Origin: Gluconacetobacter dulcium
GTDB taxonomy: Bacteria; Pseudomonadota; Alphaproteobacteria; Acetobacterales; Acetobacteraceae
Assembly: GCF_014174165.1 (NCBI RefSeq)
Contig: NZ_JABEQN010000007.1
Span: forward strand, 120,116 to 184,115
DNA: 64,000 nt
Direction of reading: 5' to 3'
Positions 53,853 to 63,904 of the stretch are shown piece after piece; position 1 is the first letter of the stretch; each line of letters starts with the position of its first letter. The notes under the pieces were generated by a model. The model was not told the DNA's origin, ran no database searches, and saw only the letters and a list, made by a program, of their open reading frames with translations. The translations under genes were made by a program, and so were the position numbers.

Positions 53853-55167
53853 CGTCTGGATCTCCTATGCCAGCGGGTTGGGGTAGCTGCTGCGGCGGGC
53901 CGCCCGGAACAGGCTTGAGTGTCGGCTGGACGGCGGCCTTGCCGACATCGACCAATGGGATCATCTGCGCCTGGACGGTCAGCACGTCGCCTCCAGGTAG
54001 TGGCGGCAGATCGTCATCAGCACGGATCTCGTTCCGCGTTCGCACACCGTTCGTGGCCTCGCTGGTATTGAGCTGGGCGCGCGCCGCGCTGTCAGCGCGT
54101 AGCAATGCCTTGACGTTGTGCTTGGCGTATAGCGTTTGCTTATCGACCGCAGATAACAGACACCGCCAGATTGCCTGCTCGATCCGTACCAGCCACGGCT
54201 GTAGGGCGTAGGTCAGGAACCAGAGATTCATCTGTTCCAGGCCGCTCCCCCACGCGGTGGATTTTTCCATTCGGCCGATCATGACCGGCTGGACGCCAAA
54301 CCAGCGGCAGATCGTCTCGACGTTGAAGCCGCGCGCCTGCAACAATTGGAGGTCGCTGGGGTTGAGACCGATACTCTCAACGGTCCAGCCGCCTTCGAGC
54401 AGGGGCGTTTTTCCGGCATTTATCGCACCGGAGTAGTCCTTTAGGATCTCCTTGGCTCGTATGACCTGCGCGTCGTCCAACCAGTCAGGGCTTTTGATAT
54501 AGCTCTGGGAGAGCATCCCATTTGCATACATCCGGCCGGCAGTTTCCTCAGCCGCAATCGCGGCGCCGAGGCTGTGCCTCGCGGCGCTGATCGGCGAGAT
54601 GCCCATGATCCCGTCCAGGCTAAAGCCTTTGACGTGGAAGATGTCGGCCTCATCGATCACGAGCACCTTCTGCTGCCACGAATAGGTGTAGATGAGCGAT
54701 CCGCTTACCGGATCCCGGCGAACCGTCATCCGGTCGGGGCGCAAGGGGCTGATCGCAATGATAGCCCCGTCACTCCGCCGCTCGATCTGGCCGTAGGCGT
54801 TTCCCCACAGCAGCAGGCTCGCCACCATGCATGACCAGAACTCCATGGCTGTCATGTCCGCATTGGGCATGTCGTGCAGGATCCGGAACAGCGGATGGTC
54901 ACGCGCGAGAGCGGCCCTGCCGTTTCCCTGCTGCCGATACAGGTTGAGCGGAAGAGTGGCGATGATCTCGGACAGCAGGCGCACGCATGCCCACACTGTG
55001 TCGAGCTGCATCGCCGTGTCGACGGTGACCGTCTTGCCGGCATAGCTTCCGCCGCCCGCCAAGAAGGCGCCCAAACGAAGGTCGGTCAGCGACACGCCCG
55101 TGACCGCATAGGCGATCGCGCTGGCCGATTTGTAGAGCATGGCCTTGAAGCGACTGCGCATGCTCAT
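53845..55167 (-). CDS. HK97-family portal protein
   Basis: The 440-residue portal forms the vertex through which DNA is packaged. It has VWACVRLLSEIIATLPLNLY, LLLWGNAYGQIERRSDGAII, LSQSYIKSPDWLDDAQVIRA, RGFNVETICRWFGVQPVMIG and TLYAKHNVKALLRADS. I start it at 55167, which overlaps the terminase stop (ATGA). The longer ORF adds a shadow. The C-terminus is proline-rich. Confidence 0.92.
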   Translation of the reverse strand: MSMRSRFKAMLYKSASAIAYAVTGVSLTDLRLGAFLAGGGSYAGKTVTVDTAMQLDTVWACVRLLSEIIATLPLNLYRQQGNGRAALARDHPLFRILHDMPNADMTAMEFWSCMVASLLLWGNAYGQIERRSDGAIIAISPLRPDRMTVRRDPVSGSLIYTYSWQQKVLVIDEADIFHVKGFSLDGIMGISPISAARHSLGAAIAAEETAGRMYANGMLSQSYIKSPDWLDDAQVIRAKEILKDYSGAINAGKTPLLEGGWTVESIGLNPSDLQLLQARGFNVETICRWFGVQPVMIGRMEKSTAWGSGLEQMNLWFLTYALQPWLVRIEQAIWRCLLSAVDKQTLYAKHNVKALLRADSAARAQLNTSEATNGVRTRNEIRADDDLPPLPGGDVLTVQAQMIPLVDVGKAAVQPTLKPVPGGPPQQLPQPAGIGDPDDD

Positions 55168-56951
55168 GTCGACAACAGCCCGCGCCGCATGAAGCTTTCC
55201 ATGGTTTTCTTGACCTTCGGGTTCAGCGCCATAACGGCGACTGCGTCGAACAGCGCCATCAGCGGGTCGATCTTCTTCCCGCCGGCCACCTGTTTCTCGA
55301 TATTGAAGGCGTTCCCGCGCGCTACGACCCGCGCGTTCCCGACCGCCCATGCCATGATGGGCCGCCCTCCGTGCCAGAACGTCCCGTCGACCAGGCGACG
55401 TTCGGTCGTCTTGATCGCGCCAATCATCTTCCAACCCTGGCTGATTCCGACGACACGATCGTCGCCGATCCCTTCCTCAGCCAGTGCAAGCACGATGTCG
55501 GCCACGCCGGCGGGATCGAGGCCGATCATGGCCAGCTTTCCGGTACGATCGACAAGCAGGACGATCGCGACCAGTTCTCGCAACTGGTCATCCATAACGG
55601 GGCCGATCACCAAGTCTCTCTCGGCTGCAAAGTCGAGGTAGCGTGGTGCCTCCTTTTTCCGCGTCTCCAACACACCGGAAAAGACCCAACTCTGCTGCCA
55701 ATGAAGCCAGTCGCCGGTCACTGCATTGCGCCCTAGCAGTCCGAGAGAGAGAAAGTCGTCTGCTCCTCCGCCATCAATGCCGCCAACGATCAGGTCCGAC
55801 CGCCGGATCAACTCGTCCAGGGTCAGTGACGGGTCGCTCTGCTTCTCCCAATAATCGGCTCCTGCCCAGCGATCGGCGCCCATCGCCATGCCGATCTGGA
55901 CGTTGAGGTGCTTGGACAGGAAAATCCGAACCTTCTCCTCGCCTTCGTCCAGTGCCTGCTCGAACTTCTCCCACAACCATTCTTCACTGACCGAAGCCCC
56001 CATATTGGGATTGGTCATGTAGAAATTTTCTGGGTTACGCTCGCCTTTGGCGTCGAGGATCGCCTTGGGAAACTCATAGATCAGTGGAAGAAAACGCCGG
56101 TTATCGATCTCTCCATCACGGACCTTGCGGGCATATTTGAGCTTTGCGGCGAACACGCCGGCTGGCGGTTCTTCCGACTGAGTGCTCAGATAGATCACGA
56201 AGCCTTCGGGACGCGATGCCAGGCCGCCGGTGGCTTCCAGCAGCATATTGTCCGCGGTCGCCTTTTTGCCGAACTCATGCAACTCGTCGATGAGGACGCC
56301 CGTCGCTTTCTTACCGACGACAGTTTGTCCATCAGCGGCGACGACCTTTAGGGTGGCGCCGCTGGCTTGATGAGTGATGATTTTCTGATGTGGCGAGACA
56401 TGGAAGATTTCCGATAATGCCTCATCTGCCTTGATGATATCCCAGGCGGGCCGGAACGCATTGTCAGCAGCTTCCTTGGTTGGCGCGAGAATCAGAAACT
56501 CGGCTGACGGACGCCAATTCAGTACCAGGGCAGCCAGCATAATCCCGGCGGCGATGGTCGATTTCGCGTTCTTCTTGCTGACCAGAACGAAAAACTCGCT
56601 GATCAGACGTCTTCCGCTTTGGTCGTCGTACGCACCGAAAAAAACCTCGGCGAAGTCGGTAAGCCATGGCAGGTTGGCTTCGCCGAATGTGGGCTGCCCC
56701 GCAACATCTACCAAGCGAAATGCCTGGAACGCGCCCTCCATCGCCCGCTTGGCATAGTCTGGAAACAGCGGCCCGCAGGGCAGGAGGCTCCGGCGTTCGA
56801 CGATGCGCCGTTCCCAGTCAGGGCAGGCTGTCGTCCATTCCAACACGTTGGGTGGTGTGACCGGAGGCAGACCAGCTCTGTCGGGGCTGCGGCTTCGTGA
56901 CTTTCTGCCGGCAAGTGTTCTCGGCTTCTTCCTTCCCGTCTCATTTGCCAC
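55164..56951 (-). CDS. Terminase large subunit
   Basis: The 595-residue ATPase-nuclease packages phage DNA. Walker A is VSKKNAKST, Walker B with catalytic carboxylate is GVLIDELHEF, and nuclease acidic residues appear in IVGGIDGGGADD and SFMRRGLLST follows. It starts with GTG, overlapping the small subunit stop by 11 bp. Its type (Terminase_1) fits HK97-like cos phages. Confidence 0.93.
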   Translation of the reverse strand: MANETGRKKPRTLAGRKSRSRSPDRAGLPPVTPPNVLEWTTACPDWERRIVERRSLLPCGPLFPDYAKRAMEGAFQAFRLVDVAGQPTFGEANLPWLTDFAEVFFGAYDDQSGRRLISEFFVLVSKKNAKSTIAAGIMLAALVLNWRPSAEFLILAPTKEAADNAFRPAWDIIKADEALSEIFHVSPHQKIITHQASGATLKVVAADGQTVVGKKATGVLIDELHEFGKKATADNMLLEATGGLASRPEGFVIYLSTQSEEPPAGVFAAKLKYARKVRDGEIDNRRFLPLIYEFPKAILDAKGERNPENFYMTNPNMGASVSEEWLWEKFEQALDEGEEKVRIFLSKHLNVQIGMAMGADRWAGADYWEKQSDPSLTLDELIRRSDLIVGGIDGGGADDFLSLGLLGRNAVTGDWLHWQQSWVFSGVLETRKKEAPRYLDFAAERDLVIGPVMDDQLRELVAIVLLVDRTGKLAMIGLDPAGVADIVLALAEEGIGDDRVVGISQGWKMIGAIKTTERRLVDGTFWHGGRPIMAWAVGNARVVARGNAFNIEKQVAGGKKIDPLMALFDAVAVMALNPKVKKTMESFMRRGLLST

Positions 56952-57534
56952 GGTTGTTATTCACCACCAGCTTGGGAGGCGCTCCCATGGCGAAACGGCC
57001 ACCGCCGGTTGCGGCAGCTTTCGCTGCATCCTTTCGCAGCTCCTTCTTGCCCTTCTCGGCTTCCGTTTCCTTCATCGCGCCGAGGGCCTGCGCGATTGTC
57101 TTCAGCGTTGTGGCGCGGGCCGAGAGGCTGACTGCCTTCATCATGGCCTCCCGACGACGCCCGTTTGAATCGTCAGTCGTTTCGACCTCGATCATCTTCT
57201 CAAGCTCGTCAGCATGCGCGGTAGCTGCGTCCAGCTCGGAGAGCATCCGCAAGGCAATATCGCGGCCGAGGTCTGCGTGATTGCCAGTGGCCTCAACTGG
57301 AGGCGCGAGCGCTCGGCGCGCAGGGGCGGGGGAATGGGCAACTTTGTGGTGCGCACTTTCGCGTCTGGTGCGCACCTTGGGCACCTTGCTGCGCACCCAA
57401 CCCTCGGCTGTCGCGCGCTTTCTGATCGCGCTCTCAGAGAGCCCATGCTTCTCAGCAATTTGGCGGTTTGACAGGGCTCCCGCGCGGAAATCCGCCTCGA
57501 TAGCCGGCCAGTCGACGGCCCGTTTTGTGGTCAT
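56941..57534 (-). CDS. Terminase small subunit-like protein
   Basis: The 197-residue product has an N-terminal helix-turn-helix (ALSNRQIAEKHGLSESAIRK, RATAEGWVRSK) as DNA-binding terminase small subunits do, then an acidic/basic coiled region (ATAHADELEKMIEVE, KKELRKDAAKAAA). It sits next to the large subunit gene. Function is inferred from fold and place. Confidence 0.8.
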   Translation of the reverse strand: MTTKRAVDWPAIEADFRAGALSNRQIAEKHGLSESAIRKRATAEGWVRSKVPKVRTRRESAHHKVAHSPAPARRALAPPVEATGNHADLGRDIALRMLSELDAATAHADELEKMIEVETTDDSNGRRREAMMKAVSLSARATTLKTIAQALGAMKETEAEKGKKELRKDAAKAAATGGGRFAMGAPPKLVVNNNRGK

Positions 57535-57699
57535 GATCCACCGTCAATTGTGCGAAGTGCGCACCTCGCATCCGTTCAGACGGAAAAAATTTTCGCGCGT
57601 GGGACCGGTGCGGTTTGGCCCCTATGCGTTCCGTTCAAGATTGGACCCGCCCCCATGCACCCGGCGCATGGATGCGTCTGGTGCATGGGTCAGCCAAAT

Positions 57700-58044
57700 C
57701 TATGCGCTAGGCGCATACCTTGTTGCGACCCGTTCCGCGCGGGCACGGGCCGTCTTCCGGGTGTGGCAGGAGCCGCAGAGCAGCCGCACGTTTGCCTCGG
57801 CGAGCGGCGCGCCACCGTCCTTCAGCTCCTGGACGTGGTCACCAAAAATCCGGGTGTTTTCGCGGCCGCACTGCTCGCAGCGGCGGCCGCGCTTCCGGAT
57901 CAGGGTCGTGACCAATTGGCGCCAGGCCGTCGACAGATAGAATGGGTCGGCGGTCTTCTTCGGCACCTGCGCGATGCTCGTGTCCAGCGTCCGGACCGGG
58001 CTATCCAAGCACCGCAAAGGCGCCTGCTTCCTGGGCGATGGCAT
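57700..58044 (-). CDS. HNH endonuclease
   Basis: The 114-residue product has CEQCGRENTRIFGDHVQELK, GGAPLAEANVRLLCGSCHTR: two CxxC zinc pairs around the DH catalytic pair. HNH nucleases beside terminase cooperate in cos cleavage in HK97-type phages. I start it at the ATG at 58044 after GAGG; the first in-frame codon is TTG. It follows the methyltransferase by a few bases. Confidence 0.88.
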   Translation of the reverse strand: MPSPRKQAPLRCLDSPVRTLDTSIAQVPKKTADPFYLSTAWRQLVTTLIRKRGRRCEQCGRENTRIFGDHVQELKDGGAPLAEANVRLLCGSCHTRKTARARAERVATRYAPSA

Positions 58045-58052
58045 TGTGGACC

Positions 58053-58856
58053 TCAAAGGGAAGGGGACATCACCATCAGCTCGGCCGCCTTCGAGGGCCG
58101 GCCGCCGACAGTATAGGTGGTCGAGACGGATTCGATCTTGAACCCAGCGAAGATCCGCCGGATCTCGGGCACGTCGTTGATCGAGAGGATGAAGCTGCCT
58201 TTGATCGTGCCGAGGATCGTGGCCAATCGCTCGAAGTCATCCGAGGCAAAGACGCCGGCGCCGTAGTCACGCTCGCATCCCCAATATGGCGGATCGAGGT
58301 AGAACAGCGTGCCCGGCCGGTCATACGTCCCGATCAGACGGTCATATGGCAGGCATTCGATGACCACGCTCGAAAGCCGCTGATGCACCTCGTCCAGCAC
58401 CGCAGCCAACCGGGTTACGTCGAAGCGGCTGCCGCGCGTCGGGTCCACGCCGAAGTTCCGCGACCTGATCTTTCCGCCGAATGCCAGCCTCTGGACATAG
58501 AGGAACCGCGCCGCGCGGTGCAGGTCGGTCAGCGAATACGGGTTCATGGAGAGCAGGCGCTCGAATTCCGCCCGGCTGGTGAGCTGGAAGCGCAGCATGT
58601 CCATCAGCGCGACATAGTGGTGCTGCAAGACCCGAAACAGCGTCGCCACATCGCGGGAGACGTCGTTGATGACCTCGCTCTTGGCACGAAAAGGACGGCG
58701 CAGAAACACGCCGCCCATGCCGATGAATGGCTCGACATAGGTCGTGTGTTCGACCTCGGCGATGCGTTTGATGATACGGCCCGCGAGATTGCGCTTGCCA
58801 CCAAGATACGGCGCTATCGGCTGCACCGGAGTCGCCGCGATTTGTGTTGGATGCAT
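58053..58856 (-). CDS. D12-class adenine-specific DNA methyltransferase
   Basis: The 267-residue product has the SAM motif PYLGGKRNLAGRIIKRIAEV and FIGMGGVFLRRP, the catalytic DPPYW in TLFYLDPPYWGCERDYGAGV, and Dam-like spacing between them. It would methylate N6 of adenine at an unknown site, possibly to shield phage DNA from host restriction. No cognate restriction enzyme is next to it. Confidence 0.92.
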   Translation of the reverse strand: MHPTQIAATPVQPIAPYLGGKRNLAGRIIKRIAEVEHTTYVEPFIGMGGVFLRRPFRAKSEVINDVSRDVATLFRVLQHHYVALMDMLRFQLTSRAEFERLLSMNPYSLTDLHRAARFLYVQRLAFGGKIRSRNFGVDPTRGSRFDVTRLAAVLDEVHQRLSSVVIECLPYDRLIGTYDRPGTLFYLDPPYWGCERDYGAGVFASDDFERLATILGTIKGSFILSINDVPEIRRIFAGFKIESVSTTYTVGGRPSKAAELMVMSPSL

Positions 58857-58998
58857 CGTACTGATACTCGATCGCCCGTTCCTTCACAGGAACCGGGGCG
58901 GGGGTTTCCCGTGCGCAGTGTCCGCTGCGCGGCGTGGTTTGTGTCAGCAAACCAGCCCCTGCCCCTAACCTGTGGAGCAAGGGAAACCGTGGCCCTGG

Positions 58999-59607
58999 TT
59001 AAGCGCGGGCGATGTCGAGCGGGACCTGACTGAAGGCGTCTTCTGCCCGCTGGCGCTCGTGGAACCGGATGTATGCCTTCGTGGTGTCGATTCGGATGCT
59101 GTCGGAGATCGCGCCCATGGCGCGCTTCCATTCGTCATCCTCGATCGCCAGGCGCCGGAGCCCAAGGATCTTGTCGGTCCGGATCTTGCCTTCCTTGCCG
59201 ACCTCGAACGCATCCAGCACGACAGCCCGCACATTGGCGTTGCCGCCCTCGGTCCAGCGCGTCAGGCAGCTATCGATCAGGGTCTTGGCGACCTGCAATT
59301 CAGGGCCGAACGAGATGGAATCGCCGATGGCGACCGTGATCCGCTTCGTGCCGTCGTAGCTCGGCAGCGTCAGGTTGCCCTTCGCGCCGCCCATGGCCGT
59401 GTCATAGTTCTCGGCCAGGAGCGCCAGAAACGACCGGATCTCCGAGAAGCAGACTTCGCGGAATGCGCGGAGCTGCTCCCGTCGTTCCGCAGCCTGCGCG
59501 AACAGCCGGCACACCAGGTCATCCTGGAGCAGATGTTCGGGCTTCACCTTGTCACGCGGGACCAGCCGGCCGGCCGAATCCTGCATGTAGCCGTCCGGAA
59601 TGGTCAT
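58999..59607 (-). CDS. DUF3164-like phage protein
   Basis: The 202-residue product (MTIPDGYMQDSAGRLVPRDK) resembles DUF3164 proteins common in Mu-like and other phages: VKPEHLLQDDLVCRLFAQAA, GGAKGNLTLPSYDGTKRITV, AKTLIDSCLTRWTEGGNANV, AFEVGKEGKIRTDKILGLRR. Its role is unknown. The ATG overlaps the stop of the preceding 60-residue gene. Confidence 0.8.
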   Translation of the reverse strand: MTIPDGYMQDSAGRLVPRDKVKPEHLLQDDLVCRLFAQAAERREQLRAFREVCFSEIRSFLALLAENYDTAMGGAKGNLTLPSYDGTKRITVAIGDSISFGPELQVAKTLIDSCLTRWTEGGNANVRAVVLDAFEVGKEGKIRTDKILGLRRLAIEDDEWKRAMGAISDSIRIDTTKAYIRFHERQRAEDAFSQVPLDIARA

Positions 59608-59786
59608 GCCGGCATCTCCCCGGTGACGCCCTGTGCTCGACGGCGGCACGCCTTGGCCCGCAATGCGGCCCATAGCCGCACGCCAGGACGGCGATCCTTT
59701 TCCGCGATGCGGCCGTAGTGCGCGGCCGCGCGCTGCCACACGCTGGCGTCCGTCGCCGGCGTGCGAGCCTGACTGGCTGACTTCAT
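59604..59786 (-). CDS. Small basic phage protein
   Basis: The 60-residue product (MKSASQARTPATDASVWQRA) is rich in Arg and Ala. Its TGA overlaps the ATG of the DUF3164-like gene (ATGA), which supports real translation. No family recognised. Confidence 0.55.
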   Translation of the reverse strand: MKSASQARTPATDASVWQRAAAHYGRIAEKDRRPGVRLWAALRAKACRRRAQGVTGEMPA

Positions 59787-59831
59787 GAGATGGTCATCCC
59801 TGACAGTGGGGGACTGCCCGCGCTGATGCGG

Positions 59832-60713
59832 TCAGTCGAGATATTTCCCGGCGCCGTCGCCCTCGCGGACGTGGCTGTATCGCGTCGTCGTGGCGAGCGA
59901 TGCGTGGCCGAGCTGCGCCTGGACGACATGGGGCGGCGCGCCCCGGTCCTGCGAATGCGAGCAGCAGGCGTGGCGGAGCCAGTGCGCCGAGACGGCCGAT
60001 GACAGGCCAGCCCGCCTCGCGGCCCTCTTCGCGATGCGGTCTGCCGCCTTGACGTGAAGAGGACCGCCCTCGTGGCCGGGGACAACCGGCGCATCAGGCC
60101 GTTTGTCGACCCGCAGGGCCACAAGCTCTTTCCATAGCTTGGCGGGCACCACGACCGATCTGGTCTTGGCGCCCTTGCCGAAAATGCTGGCAATGCCGCC
60201 CTGCTGGCGGCGCGTCATGTCCCGCCATGTGAGGCCGCATGCCTCGCTGATGCGGAGGCCCAGCACATACAGGACGCGGAGCAGCGCATGACGGCGCGGA
60301 TCGGTCTCGCTGTCGATCATCCTCGCCACGTCTTCCTCGGGCAGGATGCGTTCGTGGAGCGTGTCCCGTGCCCGCTCCAAGCGGAACGCAGCGCCCTCAT
60401 CCGTGGGGAGGACCCGCATCGTTGCGCCGAAGGCGAGCAGCGATTTGACGGCCGACAGCTTCCGCCGGCGCGTGGCATCCGATCCGTCCAGGCAGTCGAA
60501 CCAGGCTTGCAGGTCATCCAGCACCACCTCGCCCAGCGGCTTGCCGGCATAGGCCATGAAGGCGCGGGCATCCCGCTCATAAGCCCGGCGGGTGTTCTCT
60601 CCCCGGTTGTGGAGCCACGACCGCAGAAGCAGATCATCGCCCGAGACCTTGGCGAGATCTGGCGGCCCGCTGGCGCGCGATCCCGCACGATCTCTCTTAA
60701 CCATTTGATCCAC
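59832..60713 (-). CDS. Tyrosine site-specific recombinase (integrase)
   Basis: The 293-residue XerC/D-like product has the SAM-like N-terminal domain and a catalytic domain with Arg154 (LGLRISEACGLTW), Lys183 (GKGAKTRSVVVP), His244 and Arg247 (HWLRHACCSH), His270 (LGHASL) and Tyr279 (TTTRYSHVRE). It is complete. An alternative start is the ATG at 60704. It lies about 30 kb from the tRNA-Val that may be the target. No small excisionase gene was recognised beside it. Confidence 0.92.
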   Translation of the reverse strand: MDQMVKRDRAGSRASGPPDLAKVSGDDLLLRSWLHNRGENTRRAYERDARAFMAYAGKPLGEVVLDDLQAWFDCLDGSDATRRRKLSAVKSLLAFGATMRVLPTDEGAAFRLERARDTLHERILPEEDVARMIDSETDPRRHALLRVLYVLGLRISEACGLTWRDMTRRQQGGIASIFGKGAKTRSVVVPAKLWKELVALRVDKRPDAPVVPGHEGGPLHVKAADRIAKRAARRAGLSSAVSAHWLRHACCSHSQDRGAPPHVVQAQLGHASLATTTRYSHVREGDGAGKYLD

Positions 60714-60746
60714 CTAAATAAGTGGCCAATTTGACCCCGCCAAAAA

Positions 60747-60851
60747 CCGGGAGATAACAGGCATTATCTCCCGGCTTTCCGGGGGGGCTTGCGGGTTATC
60801 TCCCGCATGTCGCACTGCCCCGTGTCCGATAATTCCGGGTTATCATCCCGG
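60747..60851. promoter_or_regulatory. Repeated TTATC(T)CCCG motifs upstream of the integrase
   Basis: Three inverted-repeat sites lie between the integrase and the next gene. CCGGGAGATAA/TTATCTCCCGG (60747-60774) is a perfect 11-bp stem with six-base loop. GCGGGTTATCTCCCGC (60791-60806) and CCGGGTTATCATCCCGG (60835-60851) are smaller palindromes with the same core. They could be operators or integrase/excisionase arm sites. Confidence 0.6.
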
Positions 60852-60883
60852 CTTTCGGCGACTGGGCAGCGCGGAGACCGGCA

Positions 60884-61297
60884 TCAATCGGAGGGTGCGC
60901 CGCCGACCTTCCGGCCGCAATCCCACCAGCGCGGCCCACGGCCGAGCGTCGACGGCACCACGCCTGGGCGCAGTTCCTCCGTCTTGCGTGCCGCGTTCTC
61001 CCGCATGATGGCCCGGTCGATGTGCTGCATAAGCGCGTCGGGCGCGGCGCCAGTCCGATCTGCGCCAGTCCGGGCGCTCGTCCAGAACCGGTCGGCGCAG
61101 CGCGCGGCAAGATTGGTCACCTGGCCTGGTGCGCACGGAATTTTCCTGCACGGCACGTCGGCGCGGTGACGCGGCAGAGCTTCGCGCTCCAGCGGGACGA
61201 TCAATGCCATTCCGTCCAGCACGGACACGACAATGCCGTGACGCGATCCGCGCACGACAATGTCGCCGCGCTGCACCGGCAGCGGGCGTGGTTTCAT
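60884..61297 (-). CDS. Hypothetical phage early protein
   Basis: The 137-residue product (MKPRPLPVQRGDIVVRGSRH) has a beta-rich N-terminus (GIVVSVLDGMALIVPLE) that may be a small SH3-like fold, and a helical C-terminus. No family is recognised. It lies between the early terminator and the TTATCTCCCG repeat region and is probably in the same unit as the integrase. Confidence 0.55.
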   Translation of the reverse strand: MKPRPLPVQRGDIVVRGSRHGIVVSVLDGMALIVPLEREALPRHRADVPCRKIPCAPGQVTNLAARCADRFWTSARTGADRTGAAPDALMQHIDRAIMRENAARKTEELRPGVVPSTLGRGPRWWDCGRKVGGAPSD

Positions 61298-61330
61298 GTT
61301 TCACCGAGAGGGAAGGTGCCCGTTGGGCAT

Positions 61331-61367
61331 AAAAAAGGCGTGTCGCCCGTTTCCGGACACACGCCTT
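61331..61367 (-). terminator. Intrinsic terminator of the early/replication operon
   Basis: On the minus strand AAGGCGTGT and ACACGCCTT pair, followed by TTTTTT. It ends the transcript of the regulator, replication and downstream small genes before the integrase unit. Confidence 0.85.
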
Positions 61368-61406
61368 CGAAGATGCTACCAGATTTGCCCGAAAAATCCG
61401 GACACG

Positions 61407-61952
61407 TCAATCTCGCCAGTGAGCCCCCGGCATCTCATCATACAGTTCGATGGTCTGCTCCAGAACCAGTGCCGAGGCCCCGGAGATATTGCGTCTGTGC
61501 TTGGCCAAGCGGTTTGCCATTTCATCCAGAGGTAAGCCGTCGATCATCAGCATGATCAGCAGGTTTTCCCCCACGCGGCCGATTGCCTTCCTGATGTGCT
61601 CGCACCGTGCCGATGCCGCTGCACGGGCCAGCATGACGTCGTGGAGATCGCCCCTTTTGCCCGTTGCCGCCCGTTCAGGATCTGAAGCGCCAAGAATGCC
61701 CGTTTCATAATCGCGAGCCCACATATTGGCCGCGATGACATGAGCCTGATCGATGGCCTTGGATCGCCGCAGGTTATAGAGGCCTGGCGCCGTCCGGTAG
61801 ACATCGATCGCGCCGACTGCATCCTTCGGATCCAGCCTGACCATTTCGACTTCCCCGCGCGCCAGGCGCTCGGGGGTTGGTGTTGCTGTGGCCCGTTGGC
61901 CCTGAGAAACCGCCGCCGCGCGCGGCCGGCGGGATGACCGTGCTGATTTCAC
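61407..61952 (-). CDS. Hypothetical phage early protein with helical C-terminus
   Basis: The 181-residue product starts with a GTG (61952) that overlaps the stop of the 70-residue gene (GTGA). Its first 45 residues are basic (VKSARSSRRPRAAAVSQGQR). The C-terminal part (LMIDGLPLDEMANRLAKHRR and ASALVLEQTIELYDEM) resembles helix-turn-helix regions of phage early proteins (DUF6456-like), but this is tentative. Last gene before the terminator. Confidence 0.6.
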   Translation of the reverse strand: MKSARSSRRPRAAAVSQGQRATATPTPERLARGEVEMVRLDPKDAVGAIDVYRTAPGLYNLRRSKAIDQAHVIAANMWARDYETGILGASDPERAATGKRGDLHDVMLARAAASARCEHIRKAIGRVGENLLIMLMIDGLPLDEMANRLAKHRRNISGASALVLEQTIELYDEMPGAHWRD

Positions 61953-62157
61953 CGTGCGCGAACCATATCCGTCTCTGCCCCCGTTTTTGCCTGGAATCGG
62001 CCGCACGCATCGCGCGGCTGCTCCATCAGCGTCATGCGCCGGCGCACAAGCACCAGCTCCAAACGCAAATTGGCCAGCTCGCGTCCGAGCTGGCCGTTCT
62101 CCTGCCGCAACCGGCGGGCCTCCCTGCTGGGTTGGATGAGCCGGGCCAGAAATGCTC

Positions 62158-62161
<4 letters not shown>
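61949..62161 (-). CDS. Small coiled-coil phage protein
   Basis: The 70-residue product (MRAFLARLIQPSREARRLRQ) forms a coiled coil (LRQENGQLGRELANLRLELV). Its ATG overlaps the replication gene stop (ATGA) and its stop overlaps the GTG of the next gene, so it is an integral member of the operon. Function unknown. Confidence 0.65.
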
Positions 62162-63362
<1,201 letters not shown>

Positions 63363-63366
<4 letters not shown>

Positions 63367-63866
63367 GCCGCTCCTCCGGCTACCGATCCGTCATGGATCG
63401 GCACGACCCTGTGGTGTGCGCCCAGCCGGGCCTGGCACACGCGCATCGCCTCATGCACGACCGTCAACAGGCTGTGCAGGTCCGCCGACAACTCGCGCGC
63501 CTCATCCTCCGTCACGATGCCATCGGCCAGGATGCGCAGCGTCGTCTGGAGCGCGGCCGAGGAATTGAGCGACACGCGCTCCATGCTCTCGGCGACGGTG
63601 CCTGTACCGACATGCACCGGCATCAGCGCGTAGCCTTCGATCCGGGCGATCTCCCGCAGGATCACCGGCTCATGGGCGCGGCGGTCCAGATCAAGGGCGA
63701 CATCGACCGGGACGATCGAGGGGCGGTGCGGGTTCTGGTAGTCCGAGAGCTGGCTGTTTCCGACCCGGCAGATCGTTTCTGCCGCATGGACGCCGCCGAC
63801 CTTGCCGATCGCATTGGCAGTCGCGGTCTTGATCGCCGCCAGGGTCTGGGCGTCGTTACCCGTCAT
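63363..63866 (-). CDS. CII/CP76-like phage regulatory protein
   Basis: The 167-residue product has an N-terminal helix-turn-helix-like region (AIGKVGGVHAAETICRVGNS, QLSDYQNPHRPSIVPVDVAL) resembling phage regulatory protein CII (CP76 family), followed by EPVILREIARIEGYALMPVH and a C-terminal helix. Its start has GAGGAA upstream. An IS110-type gene ends 39 bp upstream, so its native promoter region is cut off in this window. Confidence 0.65.
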
Positions 63867-63904
63867 GGTGCGGGTTCCTCACGTCGTCAGGGCAACTGTG
63901 TTGA

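Noticed and set aside
58342..58980. Minus-strand 212-codon ORF overlapping the methyltransferase
   Set aside because: It is in a wrong frame relative to a clear Dam-like gene and has no domain.
59783..60193. Minus-strand 136-codon ORF overlapping the integrase 3' end
   Set aside because: It is the shadow frame of the integrase C-terminus.
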